Source: CAIKMD01 sp963729935 (GTDB taxonomy: Bacteria > Pseudomonadota > Alphaproteobacteria > ATCC43930 > CGMCC-115725). Taken from it: DNA of 64,000 bases. The translations under genes and the position numbers were made by a program. Below are positions 36,741 to 46,400 of the stretch, piece by piece; within the stretch, counting starts at the first letter, position 1, and each line of letters begins with the position of its first letter. The stretch spans positions 78,213-142,212 of the forward strand of contig CAVSPW010000011.1 of NCBI GenBank assembly GCA_963729935.1, in the 5' to 3' direction. The notes below the pieces were generated by a model that saw only the letters and a list, made by a program, of their open reading frames with translations, was not told the origin of the DNA and did no database searches.

Positions 36741-37727
36741 ATGCCTGACGCCGAATCCATGCCTGGCACCGAAGCTGAGGTCATGCTGCGCCATGATTGG
36801 AGCCGCGCGGAAATCCGCGCCTTATTCGACCTGCCGCTGCCGGAGCTGATTTTTCGGGCCCAGCTCGCGCATCGCCGCAGCTTCGACCCGCATGAGATTC
36901 AGCTCTCGACCTTGCTCTCGATCAAGACCGGGGGCTGCCCGGAGGACTGTGCCTACTGTCCGCAAAGCGTGCATCACGATGCGGGCGTCGAGGCCGCGAA
37001 GTTGATGGATAGAGGGGCGGTGCTCGATGCGGCAAGAGCGGCAAAAGCGGGTGGGGCGGCACGATTCTGCATGGGTGCGGCTTGGCGCGAGCCCAAGGAT
37101 CGCGATCTCGATGCGGTCTGCGATATGATCGCTGGCGTCGCCGCCTTGGGGCTCGAGACTTGCGCCACGCTCGGAATGCTGACCGCGGCTCAGGCCCAGC
37201 GCCTCAAGGAAGCGGGGCTCGATTTCTACAACCACAACCTCGACACCTCGCCCGAATATTACGGCAACATCATCACGACACGCAATTTTTCCGAACGTCT
37301 TGCGACGCTCGCGCATGTGCGAGAGGCGGGCATTTCTGTTTGTTGCGGCGGCATTGTCGGCATGGGCGAGAGGCGGGAGGATCGGATCGCAATGATCGCC
37401 GTCCTGGCAACCTTGCCGCGTCATCCCGAAAGCGTTCCGATCAATCTTCTTGTGCAAGTCGAGGGCACGCCGCTTTATGGAACCGCGCGCCTCGACCCGA
37501 TCGAATTCGTGCGCATGATTGCGGTGGCGCGCATTACCATGCCGGCATCGATGGTGAGACTATCGGCCGGCCGCGAGGCCATGAGCGACGAGACTCAAGC
37601 GCTGTGCTTTCTTGCCGGTGCCAATTCGATCTTTTGCGGTGAAAGGCTTTTGACGACGTCAAATCCGGGCCGCGACCAAGACCGTGACCTCATGGATCGG
37701 CTTGGACTTCGGCCGATGGCGGAGTGA
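36741..37727 (+). CDS. bioB: Biotin synthase
   Basis: Radical-SAM enzyme inserting sulfur into dethiobiotin. The 4Fe-4S/SAM motif GGCPEDCAYCPQSVHHD has the CxxxCxxC cysteines, and the 2Fe-2S cluster ligands are provided by later cysteines (AARFCMGAAWREP, LETCATLGML). FYNHNLDTSPEYYGNIITTR and EGTPLYGTARLDP are characteristic. 328 residues; ATG at 36741. Its TGA overlaps the bioA GTG. Confidence 0.95.
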   Translation: MPDAESMPGTEAEVMLRHDWSRAEIRALFDLPLPELIFRAQLAHRRSFDPHEIQLSTLLSIKTGGCPEDCAYCPQSVHHDAGVEAAKLMDRGAVLDAARAAKAGGAARFCMGAAWREPKDRDLDAVCDMIAGVAALGLETCATLGMLTAAQAQRLKEAGLDFYNHNLDTSPEYYGNIITTRNFSERLATLAHVREAGISVCCGGIVGMGERREDRIAMIAVLATLPRHPESVPINLLVQVEGTPLYGTARLDPIEFVRMIAVARITMPASMVRLSAGREAMSDETQALCFLAGANSIFCGERLLTTSNPGRDQDRDLMDRLGLRPMAE

Positions 37728-39004
37728 TCGTGACTATGAGTTGGCAGCCTGGATGGCTTGCCGAAGGCTTGGCGCATCTCTGGCCGCCCTATGCGCAGAT
37801 CAAAACCGAACCGGCGCCGCTCCCAGTGCGCAGCGTCGAAGGCTGCCGGATCATGCTCGAAGACGGGCGCGAACTCATTGATGGCATCGCGTCGTGGTGG
37901 ACCGCCTGCCATGGCTACAACCACCCTCATATTCGGCAGTCGGTGGCGCGACAGTTCGAGACGGTGCCGCATGTGATGTTCGCGGGCCTCGTTCACGAGC
38001 AGGCGGCAATTCTCGCGGCCCGGCTCGCGCGGCTTCTCCCCGGCGATCTCGATCATGTGTTCTATTCCGAATCGGGATCGGTGGCGGTCGAAATCGCGCT
38101 CAAAATGGCGGTGCAATATTGGCGCAATCGAGGCCAGGAACGGACCCAGTTTCTCGCCTTCAAAGGCGGCTATCATGGCGACACGATTTGGGCGATGAGC
38201 GTCAGTGATCCCGAAGAGGGCATGCATCGCGGTTTCAGGCGGTTTCTGCCGCGCCAAATGATCGGCGATCTGCCGCGCGACGATATGAGCGCCGCCGCTT
38301 TCGAGCAAATCCTCGATCGCGGCGCTCGAAACCTTGCCGCGATCATCGTCGAGCCTCTCGTCCAAGGCGCGGGGGGGATGATTTTCCACGAGGCGGAAGT
38401 CTTGCGTCGCGTGGGCGAAGCGGCGCGACGTCACGATCTGTTGCTGATCTGCGACGAGATATTCACGGGGTTCGGGCGCACGGGATCCTCGTTCGCGTGC
38501 GAGCAGGCTGGGGTGGTGCCGGATATCATGACCCTGTCGAAAGCTCTGACTGGCGGCACCTTGCCGCTTGCGGCAACGGTCGCGCGCCGGCACGTTTTCG
38601 AGGCATTTCGGTCGGACGATCCCGGTGCCGCTTTGATGCATGGGCCGACCTTCATGGCCAACGCGCTCGCCTGCGCGGCCGCCAACGCGTCGCTCGATCT
38701 TTTCGAGCGCGAGCCTCGCGGAGCGCAAGTGGCCGCGATCGCCGAAGCGATGGCGCGCGAACTCGCGCCCTGCGCTGGGCTCGCCGGCGTCAAGGACGTG
38801 CGGGTCAAAGGTGCGATCGGCGTGGTCGAGCTGGAGCGGGAGCCCGATATCGATGTCTTGCGCCGGCGCTTCGTCGAAGAGGGTGTGTGGATCCGCCCCT
38901 TCGGCAAGATCGTCTATTTGACACCGCCCTTCACGATCTCGCCGGCCGAGTTGACGCGGCTTACCGAAGCGATCTTCCGTGTCTTGCGCGATCAAGCGCG
39001 CTAA
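37724..39004 (+). CDS. bioA: Adenosylmethionine--8-amino-7-oxononanoate aminotransferase
   Basis: A PLP aminotransferase converting KAPA to DAPA with SAM as amino donor. DGIASWWTACHGYNHPHI near the N-terminus carries the substrate-recognition tryptophans and tyrosine. ICDEIFTGFGRTG has the cofactor aspartate and TLSKALTGGTLPLAAT the PLP lysine. 426 residues from the GTG at 37724, which overlaps bioB; ATG 37736 is possible. With bioB, bioF and bioD the four late biotin steps are complete. No pimeloyl-forming gene (bioC/bioH, bioI or bioZ) is seen nearby. Confidence 0.94.
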   Translation: MIVTMSWQPGWLAEGLAHLWPPYAQIKTEPAPLPVRSVEGCRIMLEDGRELIDGIASWWTACHGYNHPHIRQSVARQFETVPHVMFAGLVHEQAAILAARLARLLPGDLDHVFYSESGSVAVEIALKMAVQYWRNRGQERTQFLAFKGGYHGDTIWAMSVSDPEEGMHRGFRRFLPRQMIGDLPRDDMSAAAFEQILDRGARNLAAIIVEPLVQGAGGMIFHEAEVLRRVGEAARRHDLLLICDEIFTGFGRTGSSFACEQAGVVPDIMTLSKALTGGTLPLAATVARRHVFEAFRSDDPGAALMHGPTFMANALACAAANASLDLFEREPRGAQVAAIAEAMARELAPCAGLAGVKDVRVKGAIGVVELEREPDIDVLRRRFVEEGVWIRPFGKIVYLTPPFTISPAELTRLTEAIFRVLRDQAR

Positions 39005-39014
39005 ATCGCGATCG

Positions 39015-39437
39015 CTAGCCGCGGGGACCGGGGCCGGGTCTGTGGCGGTCGTCCTGGTGAGAGCGGACAATGATGGGGCTCGCTTGGTGATGGACCATGC
39101 GCCAGTCGGCATCTTCACGCACGAAGATGTTGGTGGCGACGAGGTGGCCGGTATCGAGTTCCTCCTCGCACAAGACTGCCGCGACATCGCCGTAGAGAAA
39201 GACCCGGTCGTCATGGCACATGACGCTGGGGGATTCCGGATTGGCCAGGATATTGCGCCAGCTTTGTAGCACGGCGGCGCGCCCGGTCACCGGTGTCCAT
39301 CCAGGATGAACGCAAACGATAGGTGCCTTCTCCGCCCAGATCGCTTCCATGGCCGATGCGTCGCGGCTGGCAAAAGCACGGTAAAATTCTAAATTTGCGC
39401 TCAAGACGGCGTCGCTGTCGGTCGAGGGCGATGGCAT
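39015..39437 (-). CDS. SnoaL-like (NTF2-fold) protein
   Basis: About 140 residues with the cone-shaped alpha+beta pattern of the nuclear transport factor 2/SnoaL superfamily: FYRAFASRDASAMEAIW, VHPGWTPVTGRAAVLQSW, VFLYGDVAAVLCEEE and DWRMVHHQASPI. This WYRV-like ending is typical of the group that includes ketosteroid isomerase-like proteins. The start at 39437 (MPSPSTDSDAV) is a guess; ATG 39470 is possible. Divergent from the iron permease gene. Substrate unknown. Confidence 0.75.
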   Translation of the reverse strand: MPSPSTDSDAVLSANLEFYRAFASRDASAMEAIWAEKAPIVCVHPGWTPVTGRAAVLQSWRNILANPESPSVMCHDDRVFLYGDVAAVLCEEELDTGHLVATNIFVREDADWRMVHHQASPIIVRSHQDDRHRPGPGPRG

Positions 39438-39532
39438 TCGGTCATCCAAAGATGAGGGATGAGCGAACATGTCGCATGCTCGGCGGCGGAATGCCAGCCT
39501 AGACACTTGCATTGATGGGATAGGGCGAGTAT

Positions 39533-39551
39533 ATTGCGAACGCTTCGCAAT
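39533..39551. promoter_or_regulatory. 19-bp perfect palindrome before the FTR1 gene, candidate Fur/Mur-type operator
   Basis: ATTGCGAA-CGC-TTCGCAAT is a perfect 8+3+8 inverted repeat. Its inner 15 bases TGCGAACGCTTCGCA resemble the shape of Fur/Mur family sites (TGCAAAT-like arms) used in alphaproteobacteria. It lies 41 bases before the iron permease start, in the promoter region shared with the SnoaL-like gene. No experiment is implied. Confidence 0.5.
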
Positions 39552-39591
39552 TGCATCGACTTTTGCAGCGCGTACTGACAGGGTTGCCGGA

Positions 39592-40431
39592 ATGTTGGCC
39601 GTCGCAGTCATCGTTTTCCGCGAAGTCCTTGAGGCGGCTTTGGTCGTCGGCATCGTATTGGCTGCGAGTCGAGGCACGGCGCGGCGCGGGCGTTGGGTTG
39701 CCTATGGCATTGTCGCCGGTTTGCTCGGGGCTTTGGTCGTTGCCGGCTTTACCGACGAGATCGCCTCCGCGGTCAACGGGATCGGGCAGGAGATCTTCAA
39801 TGCTACCGTTCTGTTTGGCGCGGTCTTGATGCTCGGCTGGCACAATGTTTGGATGAGCCGCCACGCCAAGGAGCATGTCGTCGAAGCCACGCGCGTCGGG
39901 CACGAGGTTCTCTCGGGCGCGCGTCCGCTCTATGCGCTGGCGATCGTGTGCGGCTTGGCGGTCGGACGGGAAGGCTCCGAAGTCGTGCTTTTCGTCTACG
40001 GTATCGTCGCGGCGCAGGGCGGCGGCGCGGCTGTGCTTTTGGGCGGTGGCCTGCTCGGACTCGTGGTCGGTATTGGGGTGGGGGCTGCACTCTATCTTGG
40101 ACTTTTGACCATTCCGATGCGGCATCTCTTTGCCGTGACGAGTTGGATGATCCTGCTGCTGGCATCGGGCATGGCGTCGCAAGGAGCGGCTTTCCTGCTT
40201 CAGGCCGATCTCGTCCCACCGCTCGGCAATCTCTGGGATACGTCGCGCGTTCTCTCGGAGCAAAGCGTGCTCGGCCAAGCGCTGCACGCCCTGATCGGCT
40301 ATGTCGCGCGTCCGACGGGGATTCAACTCGTTTTCTATGTCGGGACGTTAATGCTGATTGCGAGCCTGATGCGAATTTTCGGCCGCGTGCCGGCGGCGCC
40401 GGGCAATGCACGGGCTAATCCCGCCGAGTAG
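39592..40431 (+). CDS. FTR1-family iron permease
   Basis: A high-affinity iron permease-like protein of 279 residues with about seven membrane helices. Two REXXE motifs, the iron-binding signature of the family, are seen: FREVLEAALVVGIVL near residue 10 and GREGSEVVLFVYGIVAA in the middle. The start at 39592 (MLAVAVIVF) puts the first motif in helix 1. No EfeO/EfeB or multicopper oxidase partner is adjacent, so the electron-transfer or oxidase partner is elsewhere, if it exists. A palindrome is placed upstream. Confidence 0.85.
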   Translation: MLAVAVIVFREVLEAALVVGIVLAASRGTARRGRWVAYGIVAGLLGALVVAGFTDEIASAVNGIGQEIFNATVLFGAVLMLGWHNVWMSRHAKEHVVEATRVGHEVLSGARPLYALAIVCGLAVGREGSEVVLFVYGIVAAQGGGAAVLLGGGLLGLVVGIGVGAALYLGLLTIPMRHLFAVTSWMILLLASGMASQGAAFLLQADLVPPLGNLWDTSRVLSEQSVLGQALHALIGYVARPTGIQLVFYVGTLMLIASLMRIFGRVPAAPGNARANPAE

Positions 40432-40434
40432 GGG

Positions 40435-41082
40435 CTAGGGCTTTTCGCCCGGGTTCGGCTTTTGGAAGACGGGTTTGTCGCCTTGCGGTTTGCGCCGCCA
40501 CCATAATTTCGTCGCGACGGCGATGAGGGCGAGGATGCCCAGAGCGACGAGGCTGGGTCCAATCCAGCCGAATACGTGAATGAATTCGAAAAAGCGGCGG
40601 CCGAGCCAATAAGTCAGCCCGCCCCAGAATCCGACCCACAGCGCCGCACCAATAGAATTATAGAGGAAGAAGCGCGGCCATGGCATTTCAAGCGTGCCGG
40701 CAACAATACCGTTGAATTGGCGCAGGATGATGAAAAACCGCGCGACCACGATGACGATGTCGCCGTAGCGGGCAAAGAACTCTTCGACCTTTTGCAGCCG
40801 CTCAAGCGTGATGCCAATGCGGCCGCCATGCCGCACCAAGATGCGGTGGCCGCCGAGCGAGCCGATGAGAAAGCCGATGCTGTCGCCAATGACCGCACCG
40901 AGCCACGCGACCGGTAAAAGCCAGAGGATATTGAGAGTTCCGCGTGAGGCCAGTACCGACCCGGCGATGAGCATGGTTTCCCCGGGCGTCGGGAAGCCGA
41001 AATCCTCGAGCAGGATACCAAAGAACACGGCGAGGTAACCGTAATCGATGACAAAGCGGTGAACTTCGTCGACGAAGCTCAA
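40435..41082 (-). CDS. DedA family membrane protein
   Basis: A DedA/SNARE-associated (VTT domain) protein of 215 residues, thought to act in lipid carrier recycling and proton-dependent membrane homeostasis. Hallmarks are GYLAVFFGILLEDFGFPTPG and AWLGAVIGDSIGFLIGSLGG, then ARYGDIVIVVARFFIILRQF, with arginines within or near re-entrant helices. No ATG is available near the conserved start; TTG at 41082 is chosen, preceded by GAGGGGAA. Convergent with the FTR1 gene, four bases apart. Confidence 0.82.
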   Translation of the reverse strand: MSFVDEVHRFVIDYGYLAVFFGILLEDFGFPTPGETMLIAGSVLASRGTLNILWLLPVAWLGAVIGDSIGFLIGSLGGHRILVRHGGRIGITLERLQKVEEFFARYGDIVIVVARFFIILRQFNGIVAGTLEMPWPRFFLYNSIGAALWVGFWGGLTYWLGRRFFEFIHVFGWIGPSLVALGILALIAVATKLWWRRKPQGDKPVFQKPNPGEKP

Positions 41083-41184
41083 AGCGGTTCCCCTCGGGTC
41101 TCTTTTGGAAGGCGATGCGGCGTGGAGCCTGTCTAGGCGTAAAGCCGGTCTGGAGCAACCAACAGCAAAGTGAGGGGAGGGAGC

Positions 41185-41218
41185 TTGACTCAAATGCCAA
41201 TTTGAACAAATAGTGAAC
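41185..41218 (+). promoter_or_regulatory. SOS promoter and LexA box of the imuA-imuB-dnaE2 cassette
   Basis: A -35-like TTGACT (41185-41190) and a -10-like AATAGT (41209-41214) are spaced by 18 bases. The box GAAC-N7-GAAC (41204-41218) is the reverse complement of the alphaproteobacterial LexA site GTTC-N7-GTTC and covers the -10. The expected transcription start falls at or next to the imuA ATG (41221). Confidence 0.7.
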
Positions 41219-41220
41219 AA

Positions 41221-42000
41221 ATGTCCGGCGTCATGGAAGGCGAAAAAAAGGCCCGGTTCGCAGCCCTGCGGTTGCGATTGGCGGCACTCGAAAATGGCGG
41301 AAGAGCGCCGGCGGTTCTGCCTTTCGGTATCGCGGCCATTGATGCTGGCCTGCCCGGGGGCGGCCTGCCCATGGGCGCGCTGCACGAATTGGCGGGTGCG
41401 GGGGGCGAAAGCGAAGACGGCGCGGCGGCAGCGGCTTTCCTTGCTGGTATCGTGGCGCGGCTTTCGCCCGAACGGCCGGTGCTCTGGTGCCTGAGGCATG
41501 GCGATCTTTATGTGCCGGGGCTCGCTCTTTACGGTCTTGCGCCCCAACGTCTGATCCTGGCGCACGCGCCCAATGATCGGGAAACCCTCTGGGCCGTGGA
41601 AGAAGGGCTGCGCAGCCCGGCGCTCGCCGCCGTGATCGGCGAAGTGGAAGCCTTGTCTGCACCGGCAAGCCGGCGGCTGCAGCTCGCCGCCGAGACCTTG
41701 GGGGTCACGGGCTTCGTCCTGCGGCGAAGCAGCGCGGCGGCCGCGACTTCATCCGCAGTGACGCGCTGGCGTGTCACGGCCTTGCCCGGATCTTCGACAG
41801 CGGGCGAGCCGGGCATTGGCCGGCCCCGATGGCGGGTTGAGCTGCTGCGCTGCCGTGGGGGCATGCCGGCGGCCTGGGATGTGGAGGACTGGCTTGTAGC
41901 GAGGCGAGATGCGGAGGCAGGCGATGCGACGGATCATGTCTCTCTTTCTGCCGCAATGGCCAATCGACCGGCGGCGCCAAGGCGGCGCGCGGCCGGATAA
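41221..42000 (+). CDS. imuA: ImuA, RecA-like SOS mutagenesis protein
   Basis: An accessory, RecA-related protein of the ImuA-ImuB-DnaE2 translesion system. The frame contains LPFGIAAIDAGLPGGGLPMG, a RecA-fold ATP-site region, and LHELAGAGGESEDGAAAAAF, then GDLYVPGLALYGLAPQRLIL. About 259 residues. The C-terminus overlaps imuB by 92 bases. There is no ribosome binding site before the ATG at 41221, which directly follows the LexA box; the next in-frame ATG is at 41233. It binds ImuB and helps load the complex on the replication clamp. Confidence 0.88.
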   Translation: MSGVMEGEKKARFAALRLRLAALENGGRAPAVLPFGIAAIDAGLPGGGLPMGALHELAGAGGESEDGAAAAAFLAGIVARLSPERPVLWCLRHGDLYVPGLALYGLAPQRLILAHAPNDRETLWAVEEGLRSPALAAVIGEVEALSAPASRRLQLAAETLGVTGFVLRRSSAAAATSSAVTRWRVTALPGSSTAGEPGIGRPRWRVELLRCRGGMPAAWDVEDWLVARRDAEAGDATDHVSLSAAMANRPAAPRRRAAG

Positions 42001-43435
42001 GCCTTACGTTCTCGTCACCGGCCTGGATGGCCGGCGGCTCATCACCGCGGCCAACGCGATGGCGGCGAATGAGGGAATCGTGCCGGGTACGAGCCTGGCC
42101 GATGCGCGCGCTCTCTACCCCGATCTCGGCATTGGCGAAGCCGATTTTGCGGGAGACGTCGCGGCGCTTGCCGGTCTTGCGCGCTGGTGCAACCGTTTCA
42201 GCCCGTGGACATCGCTCCGTGGCAGCGACGGGATTATTCTCGACATTACCGGTTGCGCCCATCTTTTCGGCGGTGAAGCTGAGCTTGCTTCTCAGGCGGT
42301 GAAACGGTTGGCCCGTCGGGGGATCGAAGGCCGTGCCGCGATTGCCGAGAGCCTGGGCGCTGCTTGGGCGGTATCGCGCTTCGGCGGCGAGAGGATCGCT
42401 CAGGTACCGTGCGGCGAAACACGGGCGGCGCTCGCCGATCTGCCGGTTGCGGCGCTGCGGCTCGACGGCGACATCGCGGCATTGCTCAAGCGGCTCGGCT
42501 TGCGCCGTATCGGCGATCTCTACGCGATGCCGCGTGCGGCGCTCGCCAAGCGCTGCAGCGAAGGCGTGGCGCTGCGCCTCGATGAAGCCTTAGGCCTCGC
42601 GCCCGAGCCGCTCTCGCCCCTGCCGCCCGAGAGACTGCGCTGGTCGCGCCGCTCTTTTGCCGAGCCGATCGGAACCCCAGAAGACATTGCCGCAGCTACG
42701 CGGCAGCTGTTAGGAAACCTGTGCCAAATCCTAGCCAAGGAGAAGAGGGGCGCGCGCCGGCTGGTCCTCGAGCTTTACCGTATCGATGGGCGGATCGAGG
42801 CGACCGCGATCGGAACCACTCGACCCTCGCGCGACATTCACCATCTTTTGCGTCTCCTCGAAGAGCGCTTGCCGACGCTCGATCCTGGCTTTGGCGTCGA
42901 GGACATGGTGCTGAAGGCAACGATCGCCGAAGAACTCACGCCGGCGCAGCTCGGTTTCAAGGGCGGCATGGGGAGAGGCGAAGCCGAAGCCGGTGCGGAC
43001 GATCTGGCCGTTCTTATCGATCGTCTCGCCAATCGTCTGGGCGTCCGCGCGCTCGTCAAGCCTGCCAGCCGCGAAAGCCATCTGGCCGAACGCGCCGTGC
43101 GTTTCCTTCCGGCGCTCGACCGCGGCGGGACCGATGCATGGGATCGTGAAAAGCCGAGGCCGGTGCGGTTGCTGACCCGGCCCGAGCGGATCGAGGCGAT
43201 GGCGCTGGTACCGGATGATCCGCCTTTCCTGTTCCGTTGGCGGCGCGTCACCCATCGGGTGCGTCGTGCCGATGGGCCCGAGCGCATCGCCGATGAATGG
43301 TGGCGCGAAGCCGCCGAGCCGCGCGACTATTACCGCATCGAGGACGAAGCGGGCCGCCGTTTCTGGCTCTATCGCGCCGGGTTTTACCACGCACGCAATC
43401 CACCGCGCTGGTTCCTGCATGGGGTCTTCGGATGA
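41909..43435 (+). CDS. imuB: ImuB, Y-family polymerase-like protein of the mutasome
   Basis: Y-family polymerase homologue that acts as a hub binding the beta clamp, ImuA and DnaE2; it has no polymerase activity in species studied. N-terminal SLFLPQWPIDRRRQ starts the domain. The catalytic acidic residues of true Y-family enzymes are not obvious (LDITGCAHLFGGEAEL replaces the usual DE pair). About 508 residues from the ATG at 41909; ATG 41936 (MSLFLPQWP) is an alternative. Its stop overlaps dnaE2. Confidence 0.88.
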   Translation: MRRQAMRRIMSLFLPQWPIDRRRQGGARPDKPYVLVTGLDGRRLITAANAMAANEGIVPGTSLADARALYPDLGIGEADFAGDVAALAGLARWCNRFSPWTSLRGSDGIILDITGCAHLFGGEAELASQAVKRLARRGIEGRAAIAESLGAAWAVSRFGGERIAQVPCGETRAALADLPVAALRLDGDIAALLKRLGLRRIGDLYAMPRAALAKRCSEGVALRLDEALGLAPEPLSPLPPERLRWSRRSFAEPIGTPEDIAAATRQLLGNLCQILAKEKRGARRLVLELYRIDGRIEATAIGTTRPSRDIHHLLRLLEERLPTLDPGFGVEDMVLKATIAEELTPAQLGFKGGMGRGEAEAGADDLAVLIDRLANRLGVRALVKPASRESHLAERAVRFLPALDRGGTDAWDREKPRPVRLLTRPERIEAMALVPDDPPFLFRWRRVTHRVRRADGPERIADEWWREAAEPRDYYRIEDEAGRRFWLYRAGFYHARNPPRWFLHGVFG

Positions 43436-46400
43436 GCGCCTATGCCGAACTTCAGGTCACCAGCAATTATTCTTTCCTGCGCGGAGCATCGCATCCCGAA
43501 GAGTTGGTGCGGGAAGCGCATGCGTTGGGCCACCACGCTCTCGCCATCGCCGATCACAATACGTTGGCGGGCGTCGTGCGCGCCCATCGTCAGGCGAAGG
43601 CGGTGGGTCTGCGTCTCATCGTCGGAAGCCGCCTCGATCTCGAGAACGGGCAGAGCCTGCTGTGCTTTCCGGTCGATCGCGCCGCTTATGGCCGGCTATG
43701 CCGGCTTTTGACACGGGGCAAGCGCCGCGCCGAAAAGGCCCAATGCCATCTCGCTTACGAGGATCTGGCCGAATTCGGCGAAGGCCAGATCGCAATCGCT
43801 TTGCCGCCGGATAAACCGGACGCGGCCTTCTCGCATCTGCTCGACCGGCTCAAGGCGGATTTCGCCGATGCTTATCTCGCCGCGCAGCATCTTTTCCGCG
43901 GCGATGATGCCAAGCGGCTGTATCGCTTGGCGGCTCTTGCCGCGCGCAAAGGTATTCCGCTCGTCGCTACCAACGATGTCCTCTACCATGTGCCGCAGCG
44001 CCGACCCTTGCAGGATGTCGTCACTTGCATCCGCGAAGGCTGCACCATCGCCGAGGCCGGATTTCGCCTCCTTCCCAATGCCGAACGTTATTTGAAGCCG
44101 CCCGAAGAGATGGCGCGGCTCTTTCGCGACTATCCCGACGCCGTTGCGCGCACGATCGAGATCGCGCAGCGTTGCCGCTTCAATCTCGATGAATTGCGCT
44201 ACGAATATCCCGACGAAACCGCGCCGGACGGCACGCCGCCACAGGAAGTGCTTGAGAGGCTGACTTGGAAAGGCGCGACCGAGCGTTATCCCGAGGGCGT
44301 GCCGGAGAGGATACGCGTTCAGATCGAACACGAATTGCAGCTCATCGGCCAGCTCGGCTATGCGCCCTACTTCCTCACTGTCGACGACATCATGCGCGAG
44401 GCGCGGCGACGCGAGATCCTTTGCCAGGGCCGCGGCTCGGCGGCCAATTCCGCGGTGTGTTACTGCCTCGGCATCACCTCGGTCGATCCGTCCCGTCTCG
44501 ATCTGCTGTTCGAGCGTTTCATCAGCACGGCGCGCAACGAGCCGCCCGACATCGATGTCGATTTCGAGCATGAGCGCCGCGAGGAGGTGATCCAATATAT
44601 CTACGGCAAATATGGCCGCGACCATGCCGCTCTTGCCGCGACCGTGATCTGCTATCGACCGCGCTTTGCCATCCGCGAAGTGGGAAAGGTGATGGGGCTC
44701 TCGGTCGATGTGACCGCCGCGGTGGCCGGCACGGTCTGGGGGTGGGGCGGCGAGGGCCTGAAGGAAACGCATGTCCGCACGCTGGGACTGGATCCCGACG
44801 ATCCGATCTTGCGTCTGGCGCTAGATCTCGCCGCCGAGCTGATCGGATTTCCGCGCCATCTCTCCCAGCATGTCGGTGGTTTCGTCATCACGCGCGGCCT
44901 TCTGGAAGAAGTCGTGCCGATCGAGAACGCGGCGATGGAGGATCGCACCGTCGTCGAATGGGACAAGGACGATCTCGATACGCTTGGCATTTTGAAGATC
45001 GATGTGTTGGCGCTCGGCATGTTGAGCTGCATCCGCCGCGCCTTTGATCTGATCGATCGCCATTACGGAATAGGCTTGACGATTGAAACCGTCCCTCAGG
45101 ATGAGCCGGCGGTTTACGAGATGTTGAGCCGCGCCAATTCACTGGGCGTCTTCCAGGTCGAAAGCCGCGCGCAGATGAGCATGCTGCCGCGCTTGAAGCC
45201 AAAAGTTTTCTATGACCTTGTCATCGAAGTGGCAATCGTCCGTCCCGGCCCGATCCAAGGCGACATGGTGCATCCCTATCTGCGCCGTCGCGAAGGCAAG
45301 GAGAAGGTCGAGTACCCGTCCGAGGCGTTGCGCAAGGTTCTGGGAAAGACGCTCGGCGTGCCGCTGTTCCAGGAGCAGGCGATGAACATCGCCATTGTCG
45401 CCGCGGGCTTCTCGCCGGCCGAAGCCGACCGGCTGCGCCGCTCGATGGCAACCTTTCGCCACACCGGCAAGGTCGCCGAGTTTCGCGACAAGTTCGTTGC
45501 CGGCATGGTCGCCAATGAATACGAGCGTGATTTTGCCGAACGCTGCTTCAAGCAAATCGAGGGCTTCGGCGAATATGGATTTCCGGAATCGCATGCGGCG
45601 AGCTTCGCGCTTCTGGTCTATGTCTCGGGATGGCTCAAATGCTTTTATCCCGAGGTTTTTGCCTGCGCATTGTTGAACAGCCAACCTATGGGGTTTTACG
45701 CACCGGCGCAGATTGTCCGCGATGCGCGCGAGCATGGCGTGGAGGTCAGAGAGGTCGACGTCAATGCCAGCGATTGGGATTGCACGCTCGAGCCAGCCGG
45801 GAAATCGGGCCGTTGGGCGTTGCGCTTGGGCTTGCGCCGGGTGAAAGGCCTTGCGCAGGAAGCGGCCAAAGCATTGGTCGCACAACGCGGCAAGGGTTAT
45901 GCCGATCCGGCAGCGCTTGCCCATCGTGCGGGGCTTGACCGTTCTGCGCTCGAGAAACTTGCCGTTGCCGACGGGTTCCGCTCGATGCAACTCGACCGGC
46001 GGGCGGCACTTTGGATCGTCAAAGGTCTGGAGCTTGAGGCGTTAGCCTTGTTGGCACCGCTTGCCGGCATTATGCCGCCCGAGCCCGAGGCCAAGCTCCC
46101 GGTCATGAGTGTGGGCGAGCATGTGGCCGAGGATTACGCAACGCTCGGTTTCTCCTTGAAGCATCATCCGCTTGCCCTCTTGCGGCCCGATCTCGATCGG
46201 CGCGGAATCGTGCCGGCGGAGCAACTCAAATCCGTTCCCGCTGGGCAAATGGTGCGGGTCGCCGGGCTCGTCCTGGTGCGCCAGCGTCCCGGCAGCGCCA
46301 GCGGTGTCGTTTTCATGACGCTCGAAGATGAAACCGGTATCGCCAATCTCGTGGTATGGCCGTCGAGTTTCGAACGCTTCCGGCGCGAAGTGATGACCAG

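Noticed and set aside
37595..39214. 539-codon reverse frame across bioA
   Set aside because: bioA on the plus strand is complete and recognisable; the reverse frame has no domain.
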